Below, piece by piece: positions 17,932 to 26,195 of a stretch of 50,486 nucleotides of DNA. A program made the position numbers and the translations under genes. Position 1 is the stretch's first letter. The number at the start of each line of letters is the position of its first letter. Under the pieces are notes generated by a model, which was given only the letters and a program-made list of their open reading frames with translations, was not told the origin of the DNA and made no database searches. Source of the DNA: Lachnospiraceae bacterium (GTDB taxonomy: Bacteria; Bacillota; Clostridia; Lachnospirales; Lachnospiraceae); the NCBI GenBank assembly GCA_028724245.1, contig JAQYDI010000010.1, positions 1 through 50,486 of the forward strand, in the 5' to 3' direction.

Positions 17932-19062
17932 TTATTCGCCCTGGGTGAGCTGATACAGAGTTTCCTCCTTAAAGGAAGGATATCTGTCTTCTTCAATGGC
18001 CAGACGAATGTCTTCCATTAAATGATTATAATAATATAAATTGTGCAAAACTGCAAGACGCATACCCAACATTTCCTTCGCTTTCAGCAGATGTCTGATA
18101 TAAGCTCTGCTGTAACGCCTGCAGGCGGGGCATCCGCATCCCTCTTCAATGGGGCGCGGATCCGTCTCATACTTTGCATTGAACAGATTCAGTTTGCCAT
18201 GCTTTGTATAGACGTGTCCATGTCTGCCGTTGCGGCTGGGATAAACGCAGTCGAAAAAGTCTACTCCCCGGTCAACCGCTTCCAGAATATTGGCAGGGGT
18301 ACCTACACCCATCAGATAGGTGGGTTTGTCTTCCGGCAGATGAGGGACGGTGCAGTCCAGTATATGATACATCTCCTCATGAGATTCCCCTACTGCCAGA
18401 CCTCCCACAGCATATCCGTCCAGATCCAGCTGTGAAATCTCATCTGCGTGACGCATACGGATATCATCATATGTTCCGCCCTGATTGATGCCGAACAGCA
18501 GCTGATGCTGATTGATGGTATCCGGCAGACTGTTCAGTCTGGCCATCTCAGCTTTACAGCGCACCAGCCATCTGGTGGTCCGGTCTACAGAACGCTCCAC
18601 ATACTCTCTGGTGGAAGGATTTGGAATGCATTCATCGAATGCCATGGCAATAGTGGAAGCCAGATTGGACTGAATCTGCATGCTTTCCTCCGGCCCCATG
18701 AAAATCTTCGCCCCATCCACATGGGAATGAAAATGAACGCCTTCCTCCTTGATCTTCCTCAGACCAGCCAGCGAAAACACCTGAAATCCGCCGGAATCCG
18801 TCAGAATCGGCTTATCCCATACCATGAACTTATGGAGACCGCCCATCTGTTTGACAATTTTATCACCCGGTCTTACATGAAGATGATAGGTGTTGGACAA
18901 TTCCACCTGTGTTCCGATCCGTTCCAGATCCTCGGTGGATACGGCACCTTTAATGGCTGCTGCCGTACCTACATTCATAAAAACCGGTGTCTGGATCGTG
19001 CCGTGCACGGTCTGAAATTCCGCGCGCTTGGCACGTCCGCATTTTCTGATTATTTTATACAT
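17932..19062 (-). CDS. tgt: Queuine/preQ1 tRNA-ribosyltransferase
   Basis: Exchanges guanine at position 34 of GUN-anticodon tRNAs for preQ1. The 376-residue chain has the base-binding DSGGFQVFS, the catalytic aspartate region DCVYPSRNGRHGH and a zinc site CGCPAC...C...H near the C-terminus. Starting at ATG 19062 (AGAGGA just upstream) matches the family start YKIIRKCGRAKRAEF; the TTG at 19077 is less likely. Lies between secDF and yajC. Confidence 0.95.
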   Translation of the reverse strand: MYKIIRKCGRAKRAEFQTVHGTIQTPVFMNVGTAAAIKGAVSTEDLERIGTQVELSNTYHLHVRPGDKIVKQMGGLHKFMVWDKPILTDSGGFQVFSLAGLRKIKEEGVHFHSHVDGAKIFMGPEESMQIQSNLASTIAMAFDECIPNPSTREYVERSVDRTTRWLVRCKAEMARLNSLPDTINQHQLLFGINQGGTYDDIRMRHADEISQLDLDGYAVGGLAVGESHEEMYHILDCTVPHLPEDKPTYLMGVGTPANILEAVDRGVDFFDCVYPSRNGRHGHVYTKHGKLNLFNAKYETDPRPIEEGCGCPACRRYSRAYIRHLLKAKEMLGMRLAVLHNLYYYNHLMEDIRLAIEEDRYPSFKEETLYQLTQGE

Positions 19063-19149
19063 AAATCCTCTATCCAAATAACGTAACTGTTCAGAGTCAA
19101 CCTCGAAAGCACGGTGTGTTTCCTCGGTGCGGCGTATCCGCCTGACCCC
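19063..19149. other. Short gap between secDF and tgt
   Basis: Contains GTAACTGTTCAG at 19083-19094, the same 12 bases that end repeat family A at 47288, but no matching right end or hairpin module. It may be a decayed end or chance. A GCAC/GTGC stem follows on the minus strand. Confidence 0.35.
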
Positions 19150-21327
19150 TTAGTTTTCTTTTTTCTTCAGGGACTTCATGGTATGCCACAGGTTGCCTGC
19201 CAGACATACGGATGAGAAGCATCCGCAGCAGATACCAACCATCAGAGGCATTGCAAACTCACGGATGGAAGATACGCCAAAGATCAGCAGTACCAGTACC
19301 ATGATGCCTGTTGTGATGGAAGTATTGATGCTTCGGCTGAGTGTCTGTGAAACGCTTCGGTTGATCACATCCTCCAGCTGTTCACCGCGCTTCATATTTC
19401 GTGTATTCTCACGGATACGGTCAAATACAACGATGGTATCGTTGATGGAGTAACCTACAACCGTCAGCATGCAGGCAATGAAAGTATTGCCCACGGACCA
19501 GCGCAGTACGGCATAGCATGTGAGTACCACCAGAATATCATGCAGCAAAGCCATAACGGTGCTGGCTGCAATACGGATATCCTTGAAACGGAACCAGATG
19601 TACAGAAGCATCATAACAGCTGCCAGAAGCACTGCCACAATGGCATCCTGCTTCATCTCACGGCTGACCGTAGCGGAAATACTCTCCTCCTGAACCTGCT
19701 CCTTGTCGATTTCAAATGTATCGATCAGACTGTCTTCCAGCGTCTGGCGCTGTTCCGTATCCAGTGTCTTTGTCTTGAAAATAACCTGATTGGAGCCGGT
19801 TACCTTCTGAATCTGAATATCATTGTCGCCGGTCACCTCGGAGAACAGAGGCACAACCTTTTCATTCAGCTCTTCAATGGTATAATCCTCGTTGAATGTA
19901 ACGGATGTGGAGGTACCGCCCTGGAATTCCAGACTGTAATTCAGGATATTGCCGCCTTTCACAGGACCGTTGTAGATCATTGCTCCCACACCGCAGAGAA
20001 TGATGACTGCAGCGATGGAGAAGAAAATCTTCTTTTTCTGAATAATACCGAGCACAGGCATGGGCTTCGGATTCTTCTTTTTGCCGTAGAATCTGGGATC
20101 GCGGAATCCGATCTCATACAGACCGGTCAGAATAAATCTTGTTACAAACAGTGCTGTAAACATGGACAGCAGTGTACCGATCGCCAGTGTAGTTGCAAAA
20201 CCTTTTACCGTACCGGAGCCCATCAGATACAGTACAAGAGCTGCGATCAGTGTAGTGATATTACCGTCCAGAATTGCAGACAGTGCTTTGGAGAATCCGT
20301 CTCTGCGGGCCATGCGGACGGATTTACCTTCCGCCAGTTCTTCACGAATACGTGAAAAGATAATGACATTGGCATCCACCGCCATACCGATGGTCAGGAC
20401 AATACCTGCAATACCGGGCAGCGTCAGTGTGATCTGGAACGCACTCAGCAGGCAGACAGTCATTGCCACATAAATAGCCAGCGCCAGAGCAGCTGCCACA
20501 CCGGGAATCAGGTAGAATACGATCATGAACAGCATAACCAGTGCCAGACCGATCGCGCCTGCTTTCAGGCTGGTGCTGATGGCATCGGAACCAAGCTTTG
20601 CACCTACCACGTTGGAACGGATTTCTTCCAGTTCCAGCTTCAGGGAACCGATACGGATGGTAGAAGCCAGTGTTTCTGCCGCTTCATAGCTTTCCAGACC
20701 GTCGATGCTGCACTTGCCGCCGGTGATCGCTTCTTTAACAGTAGGCGCACTGACCGTTTCCCCATCATAGATAATGGAAATGGTATTGCCCACATTCTCC
20801 TGTGTTACTTCTGCAAATTTCTTTGTACCTTCGTCAGTCAGCGTCAGGTTTACCACGTATTCCTTCGTGCTTCCGTTATCCTGAGATACGATTCCGGCTT
20901 CTGCCGATTTTACGTCTGTACCGCTCAGAACTTCATTGCCTTCTGCATCCTGAAAAACGAGGGAACCGGGCTGACCCAGATCCTCCAGAATCTGATTGGC
21001 ATCGGTAACATCCGGAATATCCACATTGATCCGGTTGGTACCTTCCTGATATACTTCCGCTTCACTGCTGTAGCTCTGTGCTCTCAGCTGAAGTTTATAG
21101 ATCGTATCTGACATATCGGTTGCAGACGGATTGCTGTCCTTTGTCTGATAAGTAATGCTGACACCGCCGGCCAGGTCCAGCCCCAGTTTGATATCATATG
21201 CACTGCCGGACTGCTCAAAACCAATTCCCAGAACCGCAACATATGTAAGCAATACAAGTGCGATTACAGCAGCAGCCAGACGAAGCACGCCAGTTGTCTT
21301 ATTGCCGGCTTTTCTGTTTTTGCTCAT
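19150..21327 (-). CDS. secDF: Protein translocase SecDF (fused)
   Basis: A single 725-residue chain with SecD then SecF. SecD half: first membrane helix, DIKLGLDLAGGVSITYQ, a periplasmic P1 domain, then a five-helix bundle (about 255-410). SecF half: a helix near 435-455, LEFQGGTSTSVTF and a second bundle (about 560-715). It uses the proton motive force to aid protein export. Fused SecDF is known in Bacillus and many Clostridia. ATG 21327 is seven bases from AAGGAGG. It is directly downstream of the SCIFF maturase, 54 bases apart. Confidence 0.95.
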   Translation of the reverse strand: MSKNRKAGNKTTGVLRLAAAVIALVLLTYVAVLGIGFEQSGSAYDIKLGLDLAGGVSITYQTKDSNPSATDMSDTIYKLQLRAQSYSSEAEVYQEGTNRINVDIPDVTDANQILEDLGQPGSLVFQDAEGNEVLSGTDVKSAEAGIVSQDNGSTKEYVVNLTLTDEGTKKFAEVTQENVGNTISIIYDGETVSAPTVKEAITGGKCSIDGLESYEAAETLASTIRIGSLKLELEEIRSNVVGAKLGSDAISTSLKAGAIGLALVMLFMIVFYLIPGVAAALALAIYVAMTVCLLSAFQITLTLPGIAGIVLTIGMAVDANVIIFSRIREELAEGKSVRMARRDGFSKALSAILDGNITTLIAALVLYLMGSGTVKGFATTLAIGTLLSMFTALFVTRFILTGLYEIGFRDPRFYGKKKNPKPMPVLGIIQKKKIFFSIAAVIILCGVGAMIYNGPVKGGNILNYSLEFQGGTSTSVTFNEDYTIEELNEKVVPLFSEVTGDNDIQIQKVTGSNQVIFKTKTLDTEQRQTLEDSLIDTFEIDKEQVQEESISATVSREMKQDAIVAVLLAAVMMLLYIWFRFKDIRIAASTVMALLHDILVVLTCYAVLRWSVGNTFIACMLTVVGYSINDTIVVFDRIRENTRNMKRGEQLEDVINRSVSQTLSRSINTSITTGIMVLVLLIFGVSSIREFAMPLMVGICCGCFSSVCLAGNLWHTMKSLKKKEN

Positions 21328-21381
21328 CACGAAACCTCCTTGACTCCCAAAGAGCCTGTTATCTTTTCACGTATCCTGCCT

Positions 21382-22749
21382 TTATTCTTCCTCAGCAAGC
21401 GCTGCTTTAATCATAATGGCACATTCGATACGCTTTTTCTGCATTTCACAGCCAATATCGTATGCATCGGTAATCTTACCGTGGAACTGATAGGAATTGG
21501 CAGCACAGCCGCCGCTGCAGTAGAATCTTGCAAAGCAGTCTCTGCATTTTTCCTTTGCATACACATTGCACTGTTTGAATTCCTTCTGAACCTCCGTATT
21601 GGTAATGCCGTCATCCACATTACCCAGCAGAAATTCCGGAAGTCCCACAAACTGATGGCAGGGATAAAAATCGCCGGTGGGCGTTACGGCCAGATACTCC
21701 GTACCTGCTCCGCAGCCTGACAGACGTTTTGCCACACAGGGACCCTGATTCAGATCTATCATAAAATGGAAAAAGGTAAAACCTTTTCCAGCTTTCTTTC
21801 TGCGAATAAATTCCAGTGCCAGCTTGTCATATTCTTCCAGAATCTGCGGAATATCTTCTTCTCTGATGGAATAATCCGCCTCCGGAGGCGCTACAACAGG
21901 CTCAATGGACATCTTTTCAAAGCCCAGATCGGCATATTCCAGCAGATCCTTTGAAAAGTCCAGATTATTTCTCGTAAAAGTACCTCTTACGAAATAATCC
22001 TTATCCCCGCGTTTTTTTACAAAATTCTGAAATTTGGGGACAATGATGTCATAACTTCCCGCTCCCTTGGGGAAGGGTCTCATCCTGTCATTGACTTCTT
22101 TTCGTCCATCCAGGCTTAATACCACATTGGACATCTCCTTATTACAGAAATCAATCACATCATCATTCAGCAATACGCCGTTTGTCGTCAGCGTAAAGCG
22201 GAATTTTTTATTATATTCCTCTTCTTTGCTTCGTCCGTAGGCTACCAGCTTCTTTACTGTTTCCCAGTTCAGCAGAGGTTCGCCTCCAAAGAAATCCACT
22301 TCCAGATTTCTTCTGGAACCTGAATTCTGAAGCAGGTAATCCAGTGCTTTTCTGCCCACTTCAAAACTCATGAGCGAGCGGTCGCCATGGTATTCTCCCT
22401 CTCCTGCAAAGCAGTATCTGCAGGCAAGATTACAGTCATGCGCCACATGAAGGCAGAGTGCCTTCACGATCGTAGTACGGTTCTTAACGTCAATTACATA
22501 ATCCTTATAAATATCTTCTGCATACAGTAGCCCCTGTTCCTTCAGTTCTTCGATTTCTCCGAGAACCTCGTCAAGCTCCTGTCCGGATACCTGAGGATAT
22601 CTTTCTGCAAGTTCTCCCAATACCTGCTCTCTGTCCTGATTCTCATACAGGCCAATGGCATCGTAGGTTATATCATCAACTACATGAACGGAACCGCTGC
22701 ATACATCCAGTACAATGTTATATCCATTGCTTTTATACTGATGAATCAC
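21382..22749 (-). CDS. Radical SAM/SPASM SCIFF peptide maturase
   Basis: A 455-residue radical SAM enzyme of the CteB/TIGR03974 type, which makes thioether crosslinks in the SCIFF precursor. An N-terminal ~90-residue region resembles a RiPP recognition element. The SAM cluster motif is C106-x3-C110-x2-C113 and the FFGGEPLLNW loop follows. A C-terminal SPASM domain has many cysteines (CRDCFARFYCSGGC), likely holding two auxiliary Fe-S clusters. Start is GTG with AAAGGA seven bases upstream. It follows the precursor gene by 145 bases with hairpins between. Confidence 0.95.
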   Translation of the reverse strand: MIHQYKSNGYNIVLDVCSGSVHVVDDITYDAIGLYENQDREQVLGELAERYPQVSGQELDEVLGEIEELKEQGLLYAEDIYKDYVIDVKNRTTIVKALCLHVAHDCNLACRYCFAGEGEYHGDRSLMSFEVGRKALDYLLQNSGSRRNLEVDFFGGEPLLNWETVKKLVAYGRSKEEEYNKKFRFTLTTNGVLLNDDVIDFCNKEMSNVVLSLDGRKEVNDRMRPFPKGAGSYDIIVPKFQNFVKKRGDKDYFVRGTFTRNNLDFSKDLLEYADLGFEKMSIEPVVAPPEADYSIREEDIPQILEEYDKLALEFIRRKKAGKGFTFFHFMIDLNQGPCVAKRLSGCGAGTEYLAVTPTGDFYPCHQFVGLPEFLLGNVDDGITNTEVQKEFKQCNVYAKEKCRDCFARFYCSGGCAANSYQFHGKITDAYDIGCEMQKKRIECAIMIKAALAEEE

Positions 22750-22800
22750 AATTAGTCCTTTCTATCCGCTCCGGGCGGCCAGTCAAAAATTTGTAATGAT

Positions 22801-22866
22801 CCAGAGCCGGGCTCTGAATATCTCTGTGCAAAGATGCAGGGACACTCCGTCTGACAGAGTGCCCCT
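22801..22866 (-). terminator. Hairpins between SCIFF precursor and maturase
   Basis: Minus-strand stems AGGGGCACTCTG/CGGAGTGTCCCT (22838-22866) and CAGAGCCCGGCTCTG (near 22801-22816) lie between the two genes. There is no long T-tract, so this is probably a partial terminator or mRNA stabiliser that lets the precursor be made in excess over the enzyme. Confidence 0.55.
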
Positions 22867-22894
22867 GTACTTCTGCTTCATTGGTAACTGTTAA

Positions 22895-23038
22895 TTATTT
22901 ATTGTTTTCACAGCTCTGATTGCCAACTGTGCAGGATGTCTTGCAAGCTGACTGACAGGATGTCTGGCATTCCTTGCATCCGCCTTTTTTCATAGTATCC
23001 TTTAAGCTGCTGCCTGTTAAAGTTTTAATATGTTTCAT
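22895..23038 (-). CDS. SCIFF ranthipeptide precursor (six cysteines in 45 residues)
   Basis: A 47-residue precursor: a leader of about 20 residues (KHIKTLTGSSLKDTMKKGG) then a core with six cysteines at 21, 24, 28, 32, 36 and 43, with Thr/Ser/Gln acceptor residues between. This is the TIGR03973 pattern. The adjacent radical SAM enzyme is expected to form cysteine-to-beta/gamma-carbon thioethers. ATG is nine bases from AGGAGG. Its function in the cell is not settled; in some Clostridia ranthipeptides have been linked to signalling. It has its own promoter. Confidence 0.95.
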   Translation of the reverse strand: MKHIKTLTGSSLKDTMKKGGCKECQTSCQSACKTSCTVGNQSCENNK

Positions 23039-23115
23039 ATGAATGAACCTCCTGTTTAAATTTTGCAACGTGTATCCTGAAAAAATCCAAGGTACACTAT
23101 TCCACAATTACACCC

Positions 23116-23144
23116 AGTATATCAAAGCCGCTTCATAATTTCAA
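23116..23144 (-). promoter_or_regulatory. Promoter of the SCIFF precursor
   Basis: Minus strand TTGAAA (23139-23144), 17-base spacer, TATACT (23116-23121), preceded by TGA for an extended -10. Predicted start near 23109, leader about 70 bases. Confidence 0.85.
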
Positions 23145-23192
23145 TTACTTTTTTCATACGCATCTGTATTTTTTACCCAACAGATGTGATTT

Positions 23193-23552
23193 TCAGCTGA
23201 AAAAGCTGCCCGCTGCTCCCCCTGCGGCGCAGATTGCAAAAATCACTGCAATCTCCGGCACGCTGCTGCTTCCCAGCCCTCCTGTCAGCTGTGACACAGT
23301 CAGCAGAATCAACGCATAAAGGATTCCACTGAGAATTCCCCATAACAGCCGTCTTTCACGAAATTCCCTGCCTGCAAGAAATCCTCCTCCCAGACAGGAA
23401 AGAAAATAAACCAGCCGGACAGCCATCTCTGAGCCGGCAGCCTCCCATTTCATCACATACAAAGCCCAGGAAAGAATAAAAACCGATGCTGCAGAAATAA
23501 GATATGCAAACGCTGCTGTCCGGATCAATCGAAACACAAAAGAGCGGTACAT
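23193..23552 (-). CDS. TIGR04086-family membrane protein
   Basis: A 119-residue protein with four predicted membrane helices and a GGGFLAGREFRERRLLWGILSG central motif, matching the TIGR04086 family of small Firmicutes membrane proteins with unknown function. The ATG at 23552 follows GGTGAG closely; an upstream TTG (23576) lacks any ribosome site. These genes are often near sec or SCIFF genes, as here, but no functional link is known. Confidence 0.8.
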   Translation of the reverse strand: MYRSFVFRLIRTAAFAYLISAASVFILSWALYVMKWEAAGSEMAVRLVYFLSCLGGGFLAGREFRERRLLWGILSGILYALILLTVSQLTGGLGSSSVPEIAVIFAICAAGGAAGSFFS

Positions 23553-23716
23553 ATTCTCACCAGATGTTTTTATCAAAATATATGCACGACTTTCCTGTAG
23601 AATCCCTTCTTCTTTCGTGCTATACTAATACGGTACGCACTGATCAACAAACTGTTTCATACAGGATGATTTTTTATCTGCAGAGCGGAGAAATACAAAT
23701 TTCAGGAGAATCGCTT

Positions 23717-24409
23717 ATGGCTTTATTAATTAAATGTCCCCATTGTCAGAAGGATGTATCGGGCATGGCGTCCCGCTGCCCTTTCTGCAACACAGATCTG
23801 ACACATGTACATGATAATACCTCTGAAAATCAGAAGCATACATACTTCAATCCGGATTCCGGTCCGGCAATTCATTATCCGGACTTCCCGGAAAAAAACA
23901 AACAGACACACACACTGTCCCATTCCGCAAATCCTTCTGTTTTGAAAAGCAGCACTGTTTCCGAAAGAACAGCAGGTCCACAAACAACAGTAGAAGAAAA
24001 CAGCAAAAAAAATAACAGAGAAGGAGAAGAACAGACCGAGCCCGTCGTCAAAAGGCGCAGGAAATCGCCTCCTGCCGGGCGCAGGCTGCTGGGCTACCGG
24101 TCAGGCAATCTACTCTGTATGTTTTTTTCTGTTTTTTATCATATGGCTGCCTGTATCGGGATTCTGTACGCGTTCAGCCTCTCTCCGCAGTACATGGCAG
24201 ACGGCACTCTGATTTTTCATCTCTGCAGGGTCATTCTGGCTGCTTTCATGCTGTTTCTTCCGGTACTGCTCCTGTCAGAAACGAAACTTCGCAGGAAATT
24301 CCCGCTTTTCCGGAGCAGGAAACCTGCAGCGCTTGCCCTGGGATTTCTGATCCTGTATATTCCTCTGGCAATTCTGTTTTTCGCAGCGTGCTGCTTCTGC
24401 ACAAAATAG
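23717..24409 (+). CDS. Zinc-ribbon membrane protein, unknown
   Basis: A 230-residue protein opening with a zinc ribbon (C-P-H-C ... C-P-F-C at residues 7-22), then a ~75-residue polar, low-complexity linker with a basic end (VVKRRRKSPPAGRR), then three hydrophobic segments from about residue 130 to the end. ATG lies eight bases after AGGAG. Proteins of this layout are common in Clostridia and not understood. No operon partner: it is convergent with the M56 gene. Confidence 0.75.
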   Translation: MALLIKCPHCQKDVSGMASRCPFCNTDLTHVHDNTSENQKHTYFNPDSGPAIHYPDFPEKNKQTHTLSHSANPSVLKSSTVSERTAGPQTTVEENSKKNNREGEEQTEPVVKRRRKSPPAGRRLLGYRSGNLLCMFFSVFYHMAACIGILYAFSLSPQYMADGTLIFHLCRVILAAFMLFLPVLLLSETKLRRKFPLFRSRKPAALALGFLILYIPLAILFFAACCFCTK

Positions 24410-24448
24410 AGCAGTCCGGATATTTCGATTTTCGTACAGTATTCCCCC

Positions 24449-24491
24449 ATAACAGATTTCGGGGACTTTTACAGCCCCCGAAATCTGTTAT
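24449..24491. terminator. Inverted repeat between convergent genes
   Basis: A perfect 16-bp inverted repeat (ATAACAGATTTCGGGG and its complement, 11-base loop). It overlaps the stop codon of the M56 gene and probably ends transcription from both sides, although neither side has a strong T-tract. Confidence 0.65.
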
Positions 24492-25972
24492 CTGTCACAG
24501 TACATTTCTATTTTTATATCAGCATTTCCGGTATTAAGGATTTCCAGACGATAATCTTCATCGTGAAGTTCCAGTGTCAGACTTCCTGTATCCTCCATAT
24601 TATGGGCAAAAACACATTTTTCTCCACCCACAAGACGTACTTCGCACCCTCCTCTGGAGGCTGCGGCCATAAAAATCAGATTTTGCCCCTCTTCTCCCCG
24701 GAATACTTCACTGCTGATTTTCTCTCCTGCATCGAGATTATAAACAGCCAGTTCTCCCCATGTCAGTCCATACTCACTGTGTTTTTCTTCCGGACCGTTC
24801 ATATCTTCTGCTTCTGTCCTGTCTCCTTTACTTTCTGCATCATCCTGCAGATCTGTACTTTGAACAGGATTCACAGTTTCATCATATACAGCAGATGCGC
24901 AGATTTCTTCCCTGCTCATATTCTGATTGATCCCTGTTACCTTTTCATTCTGCCTGACAGAAAAGTCAGGCCAGCATATTCCCGCAAAAATATTAAGCAG
25001 AAACAGGATACTTCCAGCCGCAGTTACAACCGCTGCAAGTCCCTTCTTCCTGTTTCCTCTGCGGTAGCCTGTCATATTGCCGATACGGCGTTCCAGCTGT
25101 CCTGCCCGGTCTGAAAGACGGGACACAAACCGGCTGTCCGTTTTCAGCTGTTTCCCCGCAGACAGGGTCAGAATCGTCATATAATAGGTTTTTGCGCTGA
25201 AACTGTTTCCGCAGCTGCGGCAGACATCGATATCACACAGGGTTTCCTGCAGTTCTACAAACAGATCCATCCAGAAGGAACGAATCGGAATAAACCAGTA
25301 AAATGCCAGAACATATCTTTGGAAATATCTCCAGATCAGATCATGGCGTTTATAATGTGTCAGTTCATGGCAGAAAACCAGCATCTGCTCATGCGGCGAC
25401 AGAGGACGGGCCGGTATTACAACCGCCGGATGCAGAATCCCTTTAAGGAACGGCATTCTGACAGCCTCATTGGAAAACAGCATAGGAATGTTATCAAGTC
25501 CGGTTTTCCCGGCTGCACATTCAAAGATGGTTCCTGTCTGCACGTCAGTCACCGGCTGATTCAGTATGCACAGATGGTTCAGAGACTTCTGTTTCCTGAA
25601 ATATCCGCAGATATGCAGAATCACACCGACAGCCCAGATACATCCTGCACAGAATACAAATGGAAACTGCATATTTCCTGACGCAGCTTTCCAGCCCGCC
25701 ATACAGAAAGTCCACCGGTCCATAAAAATGTGAAGCGGTGACAGGAGACAGACCAGACCTGCCAGAAGCATACAAACAGCTCCTGCCCCCGATAGAATCA
25801 TAAAAATATACAGAAAACGGATATAACCCGATTTTTTCAGCCTTTTCTGGGTACAGCCAAGAAAACAGGCCGCAAACAGCAGAAAAACAGCTCCAATCAT
25901 CATCCATCTGAAAAAAAGATTTAATTTATCGTTTAAAAAAAGCATCTCAAATACTGCCGGGATCTCCGGCAT
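24488..25972 (-). CDS. M56 family (BlaR1/MecR1-type) metallopeptidase, orphan
   Basis: 494 residues. Four membrane helices surround an M56 zinc peptidase domain with HELTH at 202-206 and a downstream ELQE that probably gives the third zinc ligand. After a further helix (about 315-335) comes an extracytoplasmic tail of about 150 residues that is not a penicillin-binding domain. BlaR1-type proteins sense ligand outside and cleave a BlaI-type repressor inside, but no BlaI gene adjoins. No good ribosome site was found at either candidate ATG (25972, 25945), so the start is uncertain. Confidence 0.8.
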   Translation of the reverse strand: MPEIPAVFEMLFLNDKLNLFFRWMMIGAVFLLFAACFLGCTQKRLKKSGYIRFLYIFMILSGAGAVCMLLAGLVCLLSPLHIFMDRWTFCMAGWKAASGNMQFPFVFCAGCIWAVGVILHICGYFRKQKSLNHLCILNQPVTDVQTGTIFECAAGKTGLDNIPMLFSNEAVRMPFLKGILHPAVVIPARPLSPHEQMLVFCHELTHYKRHDLIWRYFQRYVLAFYWFIPIRSFWMDLFVELQETLCDIDVCRSCGNSFSAKTYYMTILTLSAGKQLKTDSRFVSRLSDRAGQLERRIGNMTGYRRGNRKKGLAAVVTAAGSILFLLNIFAGICWPDFSVRQNEKVTGINQNMSREEICASAVYDETVNPVQSTDLQDDAESKGDRTEAEDMNGPEEKHSEYGLTWGELAVYNLDAGEKISSEVFRGEEGQNLIFMAAASRGGCEVRLVGGEKCVFAHNMEDTGSLTLELHDEDYRLEILNTGNADIKIEMYCDR

Positions 25973-26044
25973 ACAGAAAACAGAGGCGGAAGCCGATACT
26001 GCCCGACACTGTTTATACAGACTCCATTACATGTTAACAGAATA

Positions 26045-26165
26045 GAAGCAGGCTGCAGACACTGCCTGCTGTTGGACTCGTTTTTACAGCAGCTTTTGCT
26101 GCAGATGCTCTGCGGGCAAACCCCCGCAGAGCGCTGCTGCAGAAAGGCCGATATCCTTTCCGCAG
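26045..26165 (-). terminator. Cluster of hairpins after purL
   Basis: Several GC-rich stems in a row, the strongest being CTCTGCGGG/CCCGCAGAG flanked by CTGCAG repeats (near 26104-26150), then CAGCAAAAGCTGCTG and a GCAGGC/GCCTGC stem. Lies in the 223 bases between purL and the M56 gene. Probably ends purL transcription; T-tracts are weak. Confidence 0.5.
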
Positions 26166-26195
26166 CATTTTCACATTATCATTTTGCTTTATATA

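Noticed and set aside
19083-19094. GTAACTGTTCAG as a further full copy of repeat family A
   Set aside because: Only the 12-base end matches; no second end or hairpin module follows before secDF.
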